Numbered from the stretch's first letter, positions 8,642-17,536 are shown. The stretch: DNA of 64,000 nt from Actinoplanes sichuanensis (GCF_033097365.1 NZ_AP028461.1:9575501-9639500); one strand, 5' to 3'. Made by a program: numbers and translations. Notes: generated from the sequence alone by a model not told the origin.

Positions 8642-9472
8642 ATGAGCTACACGGAGCGCTTGCCGCGAAACAGGACATATCTGATGTGTCCCCCTGAGCA
8701 TTTCACGGTCGAGTACGCCATCAACCCCTGGATGGACACCACTGTCGCGGTCGACGCCGGCCTGGCGCTGAAGCAGTGGGAGCAGCTCCGCACCACGCTC
8801 ACCGGCCTCGGTCACGTCGTGCACGTGCTGGACCCGGAGCCCGGTCTGCCGGACATGGTCTACTCCGCGAACGGCGCCTTCTCGGTCGACGGCACCGTCT
8901 ACGGCGCCCGTTTCAAGTATCCCCAGCGCTCCGCCGAGGCCGTCGCCCATCAGGCGTTCTACCTGGCCGCCGAGAGCTGGCGGTTCGTCGCTCCAGAGCA
9001 GGTCAACGAGGGTGAGGGCGACTTCGCCTACCTGCCCGGTGCCTACGGTGGCATCGTGCTGGCCGGCTACGGCTTCCGCACCGACCCGGCCGCCCACGCC
9101 GAGGCACAGGAGGCGCTCGGCCGCCCGGTGATCTCGCTGCGCCTGGTCGACCCGGCCTTCTACCACCTGGACACGGCGCTCGCCGCCCTGGACGACAGGC
9201 ACGTCACGTACTACCCGGAGGCCTTCTCGCCGGCCTCGCAGCGGGTCCTGGCCCAACTCTTCCCGGACGCGGTGCTCGCCGACCGGGAGGACGCCGAAGC
9301 CTTCGGCCTGAACCTGGTCAGCGACGGCCGCCATGTGATCCTCAACACCGAAGCGGTGGCGATGGGACACAAGGTGCGCGACGCCGGATACCTGCCGGTT
9401 CACGTGGATCTCTCGGAACTCAAGCGTGGCGGTGGCAGCGTGAAATGCGCCGTCGCGGAACTGCGGCCCTGA
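8642..9472 (+). CDS. ddaH: Dimethylarginine dimethylaminohydrolase (dimethylargininase)
   Basis: A 276-residue guanidino-modifying enzyme that hydrolyses methylated arginines to citrulline plus methylamines; some bacterial relatives act on arginine itself. The catalytic set is visible: acid in the GEGDF motif (125-128), H175 in FYHLDT, and nucleophile C269 in GGGSVKCAVAEL. The length is typical of the short DDAH family, without the extra domain of arginine deiminase. It is divergent from an Lrp regulator. A full-length arginine deiminase is encoded about 10 kb away, giving two citrulline-forming enzymes in one window. Confidence 0.88.
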   Translation: MSYTERLPRNRTYLMCPPEHFTVEYAINPWMDTTVAVDAGLALKQWEQLRTTLTGLGHVVHVLDPEPGLPDMVYSANGAFSVDGTVYGARFKYPQRSAEAVAHQAFYLAAESWRFVAPEQVNEGEGDFAYLPGAYGGIVLAGYGFRTDPAAHAEAQEALGRPVISLRLVDPAFYHLDTALAALDDRHVTYYPEAFSPASQRVLAQLFPDAVLADREDAEAFGLNLVSDGRHVILNTEAVAMGHKVRDAGYLPVHVDLSELKRGGGSVKCAVAELRP

Positions 9473-9522
9473 ACCACCAACCACACGAGCATCGCTCGAA
9501 GCCGTGCGCAAAGATGGATCGC

Positions 9523-10086
9523 ATGACCGACGACACCCGCACCACTGAGCACAAGGAAGACGGCTCCGTCATCGTCGTGGGCCCCGATGGCCGCCCCATG
9601 GGCACGGTCGAAGCGGACGGCTCGCTCACCCCGGAGGAGCCGGGCAACCTCATCGAGCAGCCGGCGAAGGTCATGCGCATCGGCAGCATGATCAAGCAGC
9701 TACTCGAGGAGGTGCGGGCCGCTCCGCTCGACGAGGCCAGCCGAGGCCGCCTGCGGGAGATCCACCAGCGTTCGATCGCCGAGCTCGAGGACGGTCTCGC
9801 CCCTGAGCTCCGCGAGGAGCTGGAGCGCCTCTCGCTGCCGTTCGAGGGCGAGACCCCGCCGAGCGAGTCCGAGTTGCGTATCGCGCAGGCCCAGCTGGTC
9901 GGCTGGCTGGAGGGCCTCTTCCACGGCATCCAGGCGGCCCTCGTCGCCCAGCAGATGGCCGCGCGCCTTCAGCTCGAGCAGATGCGCGGCGGCGTCCCGG
10001 GCCGCCCGGCTCTGCCGGTCGGCGGCGTCATCCCCGGCAAGCAGGCCCCGTCCGACATTCTCGGAAACACAGGTCAATACCTCTGA
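9523..10086 (+). CDS. bpa: Bacterial proteasome activator Bpa/PafE
   Basis: A 187-residue ATP-independent activator of the actinobacterial 20S proteasome. The central helical region (NLIEQPAKVMRIGSMIKQLLEEVRAAPLDEASR and LAPELREELERLSLPF) closely matches the mycobacterial protein, and the C-terminus ends in GQYL, the motif that docks into proteasome alpha-ring pockets. The start could also be the ATG three codons upstream (9514). Presence of Bpa implies proteasome genes elsewhere in this genome. Transcribed in the same direction as ddaH after a 50-base gap. Confidence 0.95.
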   Translation: MTDDTRTTEHKEDGSVIVVGPDGRPMGTVEADGSLTPEEPGNLIEQPAKVMRIGSMIKQLLEEVRAAPLDEASRGRLREIHQRSIAELEDGLAPELREELERLSLPFEGETPPSESELRIAQAQLVGWLEGLFHGIQAALVAQQMAARLQLEQMRGGVPGRPALPVGGVIPGKQAPSDILGNTGQYL

Positions 10087-10182
10087 TTCGGTACGGCCAC
10101 CGCTCCGCCGAAATCCACCCTGTCCCGCAGCGACCACGCGGTGGATTCGGTGAGGGCGGGCCGGCCGTACCGAATCAGAGGT
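10079..10182. terminator. Nested inverted repeat between bpa and a HAD gene
   Basis: A perfect 20-base inverted repeat (10079-10098 and 10163-10182) contains the last codon and stop of both convergent genes. An inner imperfect pair (CCGAAATCCACC at 10108-10119 and GGTGGATTCGG at 10140-10150) extends the hairpin. It should act as a two-way terminator, though it lacks T-runs. Confidence 0.75.
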
Positions 10183-10972
10183 TGAAGACGGACGACAGGT
10201 AATCGGCGACGCCGTCGGCATCGTTGGTGCCGGTGACGTCGTCGGCCACCGCGCGCAGCGCCGGGTGGGCGTTGCCGACCGCGACCCCGCGACCGGCCCA
10301 GCTCAGCAGCGGAATGTCGTTGGGCATGTCGCCGAAGGCGACGACCTGGTCGGCGGTGATGCCGGTACGTTCGCAGAACCACGCCAGGCCGGCCGCCTTG
10401 GTCACCCCGGCCGCGGAGATCTCCACCAGCGCGGACGACGACGAGCGGGTGGCCTCGGCCCGGTCACCGAGAGTGCGGCTGATCAAGGCCAGGAAGTCGT
10501 CGGGATCGGCGGTCGAGGAGCGCGCCAGCAGTTTGACCGCGGGGACCGAGGTCAGCTCCTCGGGAGACGCGATCACCCGCACCGAGTGGTCGTGCTCCCA
10601 GCGGATCGTCCAGGTGTCCTCGTGGAGGAAGGCGCGCCCGTCCTCGACCTCGACGGCCAGCGAGATGTCCGGCACCGTGTCACGCAGTGTCTTGGTGACC
10701 TCGAGCAGCAACTCGACGGGCAGTGGGGACGCCCGCAGCACCTCGTCGGTCTGTGGGTCGTAGATCACCGCACCGTTGGCGCAGACCGCGGGCAGCGGCC
10801 CCGGCAACTGGTCGTAGAGCTGAGCGAGCCACCGCAGCGGCCGCCCGGTCACCAGGACCAGCGGGACCGGAAGCCGGCCCAGAACGTCGAGGGTCCGCGG
10901 GCTGAGGGTGCGCTCGCTGGTGATCAGCGTGCCATCGATGTCGGACGCGACCAACCGGAAAGATCCCATCAC
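10175..10972 (-). CDS. HAD superfamily hydrolase, Cof type
   Basis: A 265-residue phosphatase of the Cof/YidA (type IIB) HAD subfamily. The nucleophile motif DIDGT has D11 and D13, motif II is LVLVTGRP, and the metal motif GDMPNDIPLL is near the C-terminus. Such enzymes dephosphorylate sugar phosphates and flavin precursors; the substrate is not predictable. Its ATG overlaps the stop of the upstream paralogue (ATGA, 10969-10972), so the two are translationally coupled. Convergent with bpa. Confidence 0.9.
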   Translation of the reverse strand: MMGSFRLVASDIDGTLITSERTLSPRTLDVLGRLPVPLVLVTGRPLRWLAQLYDQLPGPLPAVCANGAVIYDPQTDEVLRASPLPVELLLEVTKTLRDTVPDISLAVEVEDGRAFLHEDTWTIRWEHDHSVRVIASPEELTSVPAVKLLARSSTADPDDFLALISRTLGDRAEATRSSSSALVEISAAGVTKAAGLAWFCERTGITADQVVAFGDMPNDIPLLSWAGRGVAVGNAHPALRAVADDVTGTNDADGVADYLSSVFNL

Positions 10973-11778
10973 CTCGACAATAGCCGGTCCAGGTAGACGG
11001 CCACCCCGTCCTGGTCGTTGGCGAGCGTCACATCATCGGCCGCCGCGAGCAGGGTCGGATGGGCGTTGGCGACGGCCACCCGGCCCCACCCGGCCCACGC
11101 GAACATCGGCAGGTCGTTGGGCATGTCACCGAAGACCAGCACGTCCGACGGGTCGACACCGACGGACTCGGCGACCACCGACAGGCCGGTGCCCTTGTCG
11201 ACGTCGGCCGGGCAGATCTCCACATAGTCGAGGCCGGCCTGGGTGACCGTGGCCAGGTCGGACGGCACCACCCGGTGGGCGAGGGCGAGCAACTCGTCGA
11301 CGTCGAGCTGGAACGACCTGGCGAACGCCTTGATCACCTCGCCGGTCAGGCACTCGGCGCGGGTCCTGGACTCGACGGTGACCGGATAGCGCCAGGTCGG
11401 GTCGTAGTCACCCCAGAGCGGGGCGTCGTCATGCTCCAGCGCCTCGAACATGACCGAGAGTGGACCGGCCACCGACTCGAGGGCGCCGAGCGCCTCACCG
11501 AGCGCACGGCCGGGCAGGCGGGCCTGCCGCAGGTAGGTCGAGTCGGCCAGATCGAGCACCCAGCCGCCCTGCGCCAGCACCAGGAAGTCGGCGACGCGGA
11601 TGTCGTTGCGGGTGAGCGAGGTGAGGCGGGGGCCGCGGCCGGTGGCGGCGACGATCCGGATACCGGCGGCGCGGACTCGGTCGAGAACCTCATGGGTGTA
11701 CGCCGAGACCGTGTCGTCACTGCGAACGAGTGTGCCGTCCAGATCTGTGGCGATCAGCTTGGGGAGCCCGGGCTTCAT
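10969..11778 (-). CDS. HAD superfamily hydrolase, Cof type (paralogue)
   Basis: A 269-residue paralogue of the downstream gene, with nucleophile motif DLDGT (D12, D14), ATGRGPR as motif II and GDMPNDLPM as metal motif. The two proteins share domain order and both lie downstream of serS on the same strand, forming a two-gene unit. They differ strongly in the cap region, so the substrates probably differ. A hairpin terminator separates this gene from serS. Confidence 0.9.
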   Translation of the reverse strand: MKPGLPKLIATDLDGTLVRSDDTVSAYTHEVLDRVRAAGIRIVAATGRGPRLTSLTRNDIRVADFLVLAQGGWVLDLADSTYLRQARLPGRALGEALGALESVAGPLSVMFEALEHDDAPLWGDYDPTWRYPVTVESRTRAECLTGEVIKAFARSFQLDVDELLALAHRVVPSDLATVTQAGLDYVEICPADVDKGTGLSVVAESVGVDPSDVLVFGDMPNDLPMFAWAGWGRVAVANAHPTLLAAADDVTLANDQDGVAVYLDRLLSR

Positions 11779-11837
11779 CGAAACCTCCGTGGGTCGGCTG
11801 ACCCCCGCGGAGGGCGGAAGGAGAACGGTACACCCGA

Positions 11838-11871
11838 TCGGCTACCAGCATCTATGACATCTGGTAGCCGA
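11838..11871 (-). terminator. Terminator hairpin downstream of serS
   Basis: TCGGCTACCAG (11838-11848) and CTGGTAGCCGA (11861-11871) pair perfectly over 11 bases with a 12-base loop, 16 bases past the serS stop on the minus strand. There is no strong T-run, as is usual in this group. Confidence 0.7.
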
Positions 11872-11886
11872 CCGGTTGCCTGTTGA

Positions 11887-13143
11887 TTAAGCCGGTTCGA
11901 GGACGTCGCGCCCGCCGAGGAACGGCTGGAGTGCCTTGGGCACCCGCACCGAACCGTCCGGCTGCTGGTGGTTCTCCAGGATCGGGATCAGCCATCGGGT
12001 GGTCGCGAGCGTGCCGTTGAGGGTCGCGGCGGTCTGCGGCTTGCCGTCGGCGTCCCGGTAGCGGATGTTGAGCCGCCGGGCCTGGAAGGTGGTGCAGTTC
12101 GACGTCGAGGTGACCTCGCGGTAGCGGCCCTGCGACGGCACCCACGCCTCGCAGTCGAACTTGCGGACCGCGCTCGAACCGAGGTCACCGGCGGCCACGT
12201 CGATCACCCGGTACGGGATCTCGACCTTGGCCAGCATCTCCTCCTCCATGGCGAGCAGACGCAGGTGCTCCTCGGCGGCGTCCTCGGGACGGCAGAACGA
12301 GAACATCTCCACCTTGTCGAACTGGTGGACCCGCAGGATGCCGCGCACGTCCTTGCCGTGCGAGCCGGCCTCCCGGCGGTAGCACGACGACCAGCCGGCG
12401 AACCGCGACGGCCCGTTGCTCAGGTCGATGATCTCGTTCGAGTGGTAGGCGGCCAGCGCCACCTCCGACGTGCCGACCAGGTAGAGGTCGTCGGCTTCGA
12501 GCCGGTAGATCTCGCCGGCGTGGGCGCCGAGGAAGCCGGTGCCCTCCATCGACTCCGGCCGGACCAGCGTCGGCGTGATCGACGGTGTGAAGCCGTGCTC
12601 GACCGCCTGCTGGATGGCCAGCTGCAGCATGCCGAGCTGGAGCAGCGCGCCCACCCCGGTGAGGAAGTAGAACCGCGACCCGGACACCTTCGCGCCACGC
12701 TCGGTGTCGATCGCGCGCAGCGCCTCGCCGATCTCCAGGTGATCCTTCGGCGCCGCGATCTGCGGTTTCTCACCGACCTCACGCAGCACGACGAAGTCGT
12801 CCTCGCCTCCGGGCGGCGCCCCCTCGACCACGTTCGACACGGCCAGGTGCGCCTTCTTCAGCGCCTGCTCCGCCTCGCTCGCGGCGGCCTCGGCCGCCTT
12901 CACTTCAACGGCGAGGTCTTTGGTACGGGCCAGCAGCGCCGCCCGCTCGTCCCCGGATGCCTTGGCGACCTCTTTGCCGATGGACTTCTGCTCGGCCCGA
13001 ACCGTCTCGAACCGCTGGGTGCTCGCCCGGCGCTCCTCGTCGGCACGCAGCAGAGCATCCACGAGCTCGGTGGACTCACCGCGCAGCCGCTGGCTGGCGC
13101 GGATCAGGTCGGGGTCTTCGCGAAGCAGACGCAGGTCAATCAC
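11887..13143 (-). CDS. serS: Seryl-tRNA synthetase
   Basis: A 418-residue class II synthetase charging tRNA-Ser. The N-terminal coiled-coil arm that grips the long variable arm spans about residues 25-110. Motif 2 ([26 protein letters not shown]) and motif 3 ([25 protein letters not shown]) are intact. The ATG at 13143 gives the usual [12 protein letters not shown] start. A TAGGCT -10 candidate lies about 11 bases upstream. One of its substrates, tRNA-Ser(UGA), is encoded at 54.8 kb. Confidence 0.97.
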   Translation of the reverse strand: MIDLRLLREDPDLIRASQRLRGESTELVDALLRADEERRASTQRFETVRAEQKSIGKEVAKASGDERAALLARTKDLAVEVKAAEAAASEAEQALKKAHLAVSNVVEGAPPGGEDDFVVLREVGEKPQIAAPKDHLEIGEALRAIDTERGAKVSGSRFYFLTGVGALLQLGMLQLAIQQAVEHGFTPSITPTLVRPESMEGTGFLGAHAGEIYRLEADDLYLVGTSEVALAAYHSNEIIDLSNGPSRFAGWSSCYRREAGSHGKDVRGILRVHQFDKVEMFSFCRPEDAAEEHLRLLAMEEEMLAKVEIPYRVIDVAAGDLGSSAVRKFDCEAWVPSQGRYREVTSTSNCTTFQARRLNIRYRDADGKPQTAATLNGTLATTRWLIPILENHQQPDGSVRVPKALQPFLGGRDVLEPA

Positions 13144-13198
13144 GGTTGTCGAGCCTACCGGCGACCGGGTCCGATCAGCACACGGATATCCCCCGGTG

Positions 13199-13873
13199 TC
13201 ACGATCGGTGCGGTTGATCCAGCTCGCCGGGGAGGGACGCGAACGGCGCGGTCGGCGTGATGGTCATGTCCAGCGCGTCGTCGACCTCGGTGACCTGCGC
13301 TTCAGGCTCGTCCCTGGGCGCGGCGGTGCGGGCCGGCATCCAGAGCGCCGCCAGCGCGAGACCGACGGCGGCCAGCGCACACCACAGGCCGCGCCCGTGC
13401 GCGTTGCGCATCGAGTCCGCCTGGGTGACGTTGAACGCCATCAGATACTTGGGCATCAGCGCGCTCGCCTCGTTGAGGTGCTGCACCAGCGCCAGCAGCA
13501 GCGCCAGCAGGACACCGCCGACGGCGAGACCGGCCACCTTCGCATACGCCCGGCCGGGTCGCGGCCCGAACAGGGTGAGCACCACCGCGGTCACCAGCAG
13601 CAGGAGCCCGACCAGATAGCCGGCGCCCAGCCCGCCGAGATCGAGGAGGTTGGCGAACAGCACCCGTTCCTCGGGGAGCGGCTCACCGTCGATCCCCACA
13701 TCCCGGATGGTGGTGCTCTGCCACTCGGAGATCAGCGATCCGAAGGCCGCGACCGCGCCGAGCCCGGCGACCAGCCCGGGTAGCCGTCTGTCCCGCCCCA
13801 GGTCGCGAAAGATCGTCCGCCGGGGCTTCTCGCTGCCGCCGAAGGTGATCACGGACTCCTCCATGCCGTCCAT
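13199..13873 (-). CDS. Membrane protein of unknown function
   Basis: A 224-residue protein with about four predicted membrane segments (one near residues 30-48, others near 78-102, 110-132 and 160-180), a polar loop after the first, and a charged C-terminal tail. I do not recognise a family. The ATG at 13873 is chosen because longer starts would run into the divergent osmC gene; an ATG three codons on (13864) is also possible. It lies upstream of serS on the same strand with a 55-base gap. Confidence 0.6.
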   Translation of the reverse strand: MDGMEESVITFGGSEKPRRTIFRDLGRDRRLPGLVAGLGAVAAFGSLISEWQSTTIRDVGIDGEPLPEERVLFANLLDLGGLGAGYLVGLLLLVTAVVLTLFGPRPGRAYAKVAGLAVGGVLLALLLALVQHLNEASALMPKYLMAFNVTQADSMRNAHGRGLWCALAAVGLALAALWMPARTAAPRDEPEAQVTEVDDALDMTITPTAPFASLPGELDQPHRS

Positions 13874-13918
13874 GATGACCCCTGGCCCGGTCTGCGGACC
13901 AACGGGCGGCATATCGGA

Positions 13919-13924
13919 TAGCGT
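13919..13924 (+). promoter_or_regulatory. -10 box of osmC, leaderless spacing
   Basis: TAGCGT followed by seven bases and the ATG at 13932. The box sits in the 58-base divergent gap shared with the membrane protein gene. Confidence 0.5.
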
Positions 13925-13931
13925 TCTGCCC

Positions 13932-14360
13932 ATGCCTATTCGTTCTTCTTCAGCCCGCTGGGAAGGGAACCTCACCGAGGGTTCCGGCACCGTCAAGACC
14001 GGCAAGGGCGGCCTGCAGGGCGCCTACTCCTTCAAGTCGCGTTTCGAGGAGGGCGAGGGGACCAACCCCGAGGAACTGATCGCCGCCGCGCACGCCGGCT
14101 GCTACTCGATGGCCTTCTCCAAGGGGCTCGCCGACGCCGGCTTCACGCCGACCTCGGTGGAGACCGTGGCCAAGGTCCACCTGGACAAGACCGACGCCGG
14201 TTTCGGCGTCTCCCGTATCGACCTGGAGACGGTCGGTGATGTCCCCGGTATCGACGACGCGAAGTTCCAGGAGCTCGCCGAGTCGGCCAAGGAGAACTGC
14301 CCGATCTCGCGGCTGCTGAAGCCGGGCGCCGAGATCAGCCTGGTCGCCAAGCTCGCCTGA
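13932..14360 (+). CDS. osmC: OsmC family peroxiredoxin
   Basis: A 142-residue organic hydroperoxide reductase of the OsmC group. The two redox cysteines are C57 (AAHAGCYSMAF) and C123 (KENCPISRLL), and the EELIAAAHAGCYSMAFS block and full length match OsmC rather than Ohr. It reduces organic hydroperoxides using thiols. The downstream hairpin at 14387-14416 isolates it from the next gene. Divergent from the membrane protein gene. Confidence 0.92.
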   Translation: MPIRSSSARWEGNLTEGSGTVKTGKGGLQGAYSFKSRFEEGEGTNPEELIAAAHAGCYSMAFSKGLADAGFTPTSVETVAKVHLDKTDAGFGVSRIDLETVGDVPGIDDAKFQELAESAKENCPISRLLKPGAEISLVAKLA

Positions 14361-14386
14361 GTCGTCCCCGGCGCGGCTGAGTCCTC

Positions 14387-14416
14387 CCCGGCGCGGCCGG
14401 GAGCGGCCGCGCCGGG
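14387..14416 (+). terminator. Strong GC hairpin after osmC
   Basis: A 13-base perfect stem (14387-14399 with 14404-14416) closes on a 4-base loop. Just before it, a short direct duplication repeats the CCCCGGCGCGGC element, so the left arm exists twice. There is no T-run. Confidence 0.75.
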
Positions 14417-14424
14417 AACCCGGG

Positions 14425-14430
14425 CACAAT
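14425..14430 (+). promoter_or_regulatory. -10-like box, leaderless spacing
   Basis: CACAAT followed by six bases and the GTG start at 14437 of the small metallopeptidase. Confidence 0.45.
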
Positions 14431-14436
14431 GAGTGT

Positions 14437-14790
14437 GTGCCGGTCGATATGAGTCCTGAACGCTTCGAGGAGTTGGTGGGCGAGGCGCTCGACGAGGTGC
14501 CCGTCGAGCTGATGTCGCTCATGAACAACGTGGTCTTCCTGGTCGAGGATCTGCCGCCGGGTGGTGGCGACGATCTTCTGGGGTTGTATGAGGGGACCGC
14601 GCTGACCGAGCGAGGGTGGGACTACGCCGGCGCGCTGCCCGATCGGATCACCATCTTCCGGCTGCCCACGCTGAAGATCTGCGACTCCGAGGAGGACGTG
14701 GTCGACGAGGTGGCGGTGACCGTGGTGCACGAGATCGCCCACCATTTCGGCATCGACGACCAGCGCCTGCACGACCTCGGCTGGGGCTGA
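14437..14790 (+). CDS. Minimal zincin-like metallopeptidase
   Basis: A 117-residue protein of the small actinobacterial metallopeptidase family. The zinc motif HEIAHHFGIDD has H98, E99 and H102, with D108 as the likely third ligand (HExxHxxGxxD-like). There is no signal peptide, so it acts in the cytoplasm; the substrate is unknown. The GTG start is supported by the leaderless -10 box six bases upstream. Confidence 0.85.
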   Translation: MPVDMSPERFEELVGEALDEVPVELMSLMNNVVFLVEDLPPGGGDDLLGLYEGTALTERGWDYAGALPDRITIFRLPTLKICDSEEDVVDEVAVTVVHEIAHHFGIDDQRLHDLGWG

Positions 14791-14820
14791 GATCGCCGGT
14801 TCGCCCTTGTCGGCCGGACC

Positions 14821-14826
14821 TACCCT
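14821..14826 (+). promoter_or_regulatory. -10 box of the AIM24 gene, leaderless spacing
   Basis: TACCCT followed by six bases and the ATG at 14833. Confidence 0.5.
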
Positions 14827-14832
14827 CGGGTC

Positions 14833-15570
14833 ATGCGTAGCGAACTCTTCTCGGCCGAGAACCTGGAGAAAGAGCACAGCCAGCCGGGCCTCCGGCTGCA
14901 GAACTCGAAGCTCCTCAAGGCCGAACTGAACGGTGAGTTCCTGGCCCGGACCGGGTCGATGGTGGCCTACCAGGGTCAGGTGACGTTCGAGGCGCTCGGC
15001 TCCGGTGGCCTCGGCAGGTTCCTCAAGCAGAAGCTGACCGGCGAGGGTGTCCCGCTGATGCGGATCCGCGGCAACGGCGACGTCTTCCTCGCCGAGAACG
15101 CGGCCGACATCCACCTGATCGACCTGGAGCCCGGCGACGCCCTCTCCATCAACGGGGCGAACGTGCTGGCCTTCGACTCGACGCTGAACTACGACATCAA
15201 GATGGTCAGCGGGGCCGGCATGTTCTCCAGCGCCGGCCTGTTCAACTGCGTGTTCAGCGGGCACGGCCGGATCGCGGTGACCACCCGGGGTACGCCCGTG
15301 GTGCTCAACGTCGACCAGCCCACGTACGTCGACCCGCAGGCGGCCATCGCGTGGTCGGCGAGCCTGCAGACCGGTTTCCACAAGGCCGAGCAGTTCGGTC
15401 TCGGCACCCTGCTGGGCCGGACCACGGGTGAGCGGTTCACAATGAGTTTCGCCGGTCAGGGTTTCGTCATCGTCCAGCCGTCCGAGGAACCTCCCGGCGG
15501 TCTGGCCGGTGTCGCCGAGAAGAAATCCGGCGGCGGCAGCAGCATCCTCGGTGACCTTTTCGACGATTAG
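14833..15570 (+). CDS. AIM24 family protein
   Basis: A 245-residue protein of the AIM24/TRAP-like beta-fold family (MVAYQGQVTFEAL, AADIHLIDLEPGDALSINGANVLAF, and SGHGRIAVTTRGTPVVLNV are characteristic). The fold resembles the trp RNA-binding attenuator protein, but the bacterial function is unknown. TACCCT at 14821-14826 is six bases before the ATG, a leaderless arrangement. Convergent with pheA, with two bases between the genes. Confidence 0.88.
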   Translation: MRSELFSAENLEKEHSQPGLRLQNSKLLKAELNGEFLARTGSMVAYQGQVTFEALGSGGLGRFLKQKLTGEGVPLMRIRGNGDVFLAENAADIHLIDLEPGDALSINGANVLAFDSTLNYDIKMVSGAGMFSSAGLFNCVFSGHGRIAVTTRGTPVVLNVDQPTYVDPQAAIAWSASLQTGFHKAEQFGLGTLLGRTTGERFTMSFAGQGFVIVQPSEEPPGGLAGVAEKKSGGGSSILGDLFDD

Positions 15571-15572
15571 CG

Positions 15573-16532
15573 TCAGACGCCGTTGCGGAGTTGCTCCAGC
15601 CAGGCCGCGGAGTCGGTGAAGTCGCCGTCGGACAGGCCCGGCGGGGCGGCCACCGGCGGCTCCGGCTGCAGGCGGTGCTTGGGGTAGCTGCCGAGGAACC
15701 GGACCTCGGCGCAGATGCGCCGGAGACCCTGCAGGGCCTCACCGAGGCGGGGCTCGGCGACGTGGCCGGTGCAGTCGAGGAAGAAGAAATACGTCCCCAG
15801 TTGCTCCCCGGTCGGCCGCGACTCGATCCGGGACAGGTTGACCCCGCGCACGGCCAGCTCGGTGAGCACCGCGAGGAGCGCGCCGACCTGGTCGTGCCGG
15901 ATCGACACGGCCAGCGAGGTGACGTCGTCGCCGGTCGGTGCGGCGGGCGCACCGGGCCGAGTGAGCAGGGCGAAGCGGGTGACCGCCTCGGCCCGGTCGG
16001 CGACCTTCTCGGCGAGCACCGTCAGGTTGTTGCGACCCACTCCGATCGGGGCGCACAGGGCGGCATCATGTTCGCCTGCGGCGGCGTGGAGCGCGGCGGC
16101 CGCGTTGGAGAGCACGTCGACGACCACCGCGTCGGGCACGTTGGCCTGAAGCCAGTGCCGGCACTGGGCGGAGGCCTGCGGGTGCGCGGCGATCGAGCGG
16201 ATCTCGGCGAGCGGGGTGAGCACACGGGCGGCGAGCACGAACTCGACGGGTAGCAGCACCTCCCGCGTGATCATCAGCGGGCTGCCGGTGATCAGCTCGT
16301 CGAGGGTGACCGGGACGGCACCACCCACCGAGTTCTCCAGCGGGACGAGCGCGGCGTCGGCCGCACCGGTACGCACCGCCTCCAGAGCCTCGGGCACACT
16401 CCGCGCCGGAGTCCGGATCCCGCGCTCGGCGGCCGGGATGGTGCGCAGGGCCGCCTCGGTGAAGGTGCCCTCGGGGCCGAGGTAGGCGAAGTGGCCGGGG
16501 TAGGCGGGGCTGGTGGGCGGCGTACCGGGCAT
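15573..16532 (-). CDS. pheA: Prephenate dehydratase
   Basis: A 319-residue monofunctional dehydratase converting prephenate to phenylpyruvate for phenylalanine synthesis. The catalytic domain shows YLGPEGTFTEAAL, ALVPLENSVGGAV and the TRF motif (EAVTRFALL). The C-terminal ACT domain carries the ESRP phenylalanine-binding motif followed by LGTYFFFLDCTGH. Feedback control by phenylalanine is expected. The ATG at 16532 is fixed by TAGACT (minus strand, 16540-16545) seven bases upstream. No chorismate mutase domain is fused. Confidence 0.95.
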   Translation of the reverse strand: MPGTPPTSPAYPGHFAYLGPEGTFTEAALRTIPAAERGIRTPARSVPEALEAVRTGAADAALVPLENSVGGAVPVTLDELITGSPLMITREVLLPVEFVLAARVLTPLAEIRSIAAHPQASAQCRHWLQANVPDAVVVDVLSNAAAALHAAAGEHDAALCAPIGVGRNNLTVLAEKVADRAEAVTRFALLTRPGAPAAPTGDDVTSLAVSIRHDQVGALLAVLTELAVRGVNLSRIESRPTGEQLGTYFFFLDCTGHVAEPRLGEALQGLRRICAEVRFLGSYPKHRLQPEPPVAAPPGLSDGDFTDSAAWLEQLRNGV

Positions 16533-16539
16533 CCTCGAA

Positions 16540-16545
16540 AGTCTA
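16540..16545 (-). promoter_or_regulatory. -10 box of pheA, leaderless spacing
   Basis: TAGACT on the minus strand, seven bases before the pheA ATG. Confidence 0.5.
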
Positions 16546-16549
16546 GTCG

Positions 16550-17119
16550 TCAGGAACCGCAGGCCATCGCGCGGATTCCGGCCGGTGCTCGTTTCTTGAC
16601 CGTCGGGTTGCAGACGTCGGTGCCGACGGTGACCAGTTCCAGCGTGGTCCCGGCGCCGGTGGTGATCACGGACAGCGGCTCGGCCCCGGTCATCCCGATC
16701 GTGGTGAAGCTCCAGCCACCCGCGCAGTACGGCCCGTCGAGCACGCTCACGTTCTCGTCCGGGACGGCCGGGCTGGTCTTGGCCAGGGTGACTATCTGCG
16801 CACCGGTCGGCTCGCCCGTGCACCGCGGCGCATAGGACGGCGTCGGTCCGGTCGGGGTGGTCGGCAGCGTGGTGGTCGGCCGACCGGTCGTGGGCGTCGG
16901 ATAGGTGTATGTCGGATACGTGTACGTCGGAGTGGCCACCGGTGGTGCCGAGTAGATCGGCGGCGGCGGCAGGCCACCGGCCGGAGCGCTGCCCGCGGGC
17001 ACACTGCCCCCGGCGCGCGGCAGCGGCGGAGAGGTCGGCAGGGGCTCGGGTGGAGCGCCGCAGGCACTCAGTAGCAGCAGGCCGGCGGCCAGCAGAGGGA
17101 GGTGTGTGCGGGGGGACAC
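16550..17119 (-). CDS. Proline-rich lipoprotein, unknown function
   Basis: A 189-residue exported lipoprotein: the signal peptide ends in the lipobox LLSAC, giving a lipidated C20. A proline/threonine-rich linker follows with repeated TYTYP units (about residues 68-80), then a C-terminal domain of about 95 residues with three cysteines near residues 99, 132 and 168 that could form disulfides. I do not recognise that domain. The GTG at 17119 puts the basic N-region directly before the hydrophobic core. It is on the same strand as pheA, 17 bases upstream of it, but pheA has its own promoter. Confidence 0.75.
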   Translation of the reverse strand: MSPRTHLPLLAAGLLLLSACGAPPEPLPTSPPLPRAGGSVPAGSAPAGGLPPPPIYSAPPVATPTYTYPTYTYPTPTTGRPTTTLPTTPTGPTPSYAPRCTGEPTGAQIVTLAKTSPAVPDENVSVLDGPYCAGGWSFTTIGMTGAEPLSVITTGAGTTLELVTVGTDVCNPTVKKRAPAGIRAMACGS

Positions 17120-17143
17120 GGCCTCATGGTAGGAGCTCGATCG

Positions 17144-17530
17144 TCAGCTGGCGATCCGATGCCCGGCCGCGGTGAGCGTGTTGACCGCCTCGGTGAGCCG
17201 AACGGCGGGCACGAGCAGGTAATCCGTGTCATACGTCGAGAAGGTCACGATGTTGACGCGGGCCTCGGCGAGGGGCCCGACCAGGGAGGCGAGCACCCCG
17301 GTCATGGCCAGGTTGAGGTCGGCCACACGCAGACATCGCCACGCGGTGTCGGCCTCCGCGTCGGCCGGCACCCGGTCGTTGGGGCAGATGACCGAGAGCT
17401 CGTCGACACCCCAGGTCACCGAGATGACGCTCTTGTCGTCCGGACCTGAGGTCAGCGTGGCGGGCAGGGTCGAGCCGGCCGGAAGCCGACACACCGCGTA
17501 TTCACCCGGTAACAGGTCTAGATCGAGCAT
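17144..17530 (-). CDS. ACT domain-containing protein
   Basis: A 128-residue protein of two ACT-like repeats, resembling the CASTOR/ACT_7 family (DELSVICPNDRVPADAEAD, then GVLASLVGPLAEARVNIVTFSTYDTDYLLV). These are amino-acid-sensing modules. The downstream neighbour direction leads to the lipoprotein and pheA, but an interaction with aromatic amino acid synthesis is only a guess. TAGTCT lies six bases before the ATG on the minus strand. Confidence 0.85.
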   Translation of the reverse strand: MLDLDLLPGEYAVCRLPAGSTLPATLTSGPDDKSVISVTWGVDELSVICPNDRVPADAEADTAWRCLRVADLNLAMTGVLASLVGPLAEARVNIVTFSTYDTDYLLVPAVRLTEAVNTLTAAGHRIAS

Positions 17531-17536
17531 GTTCGC

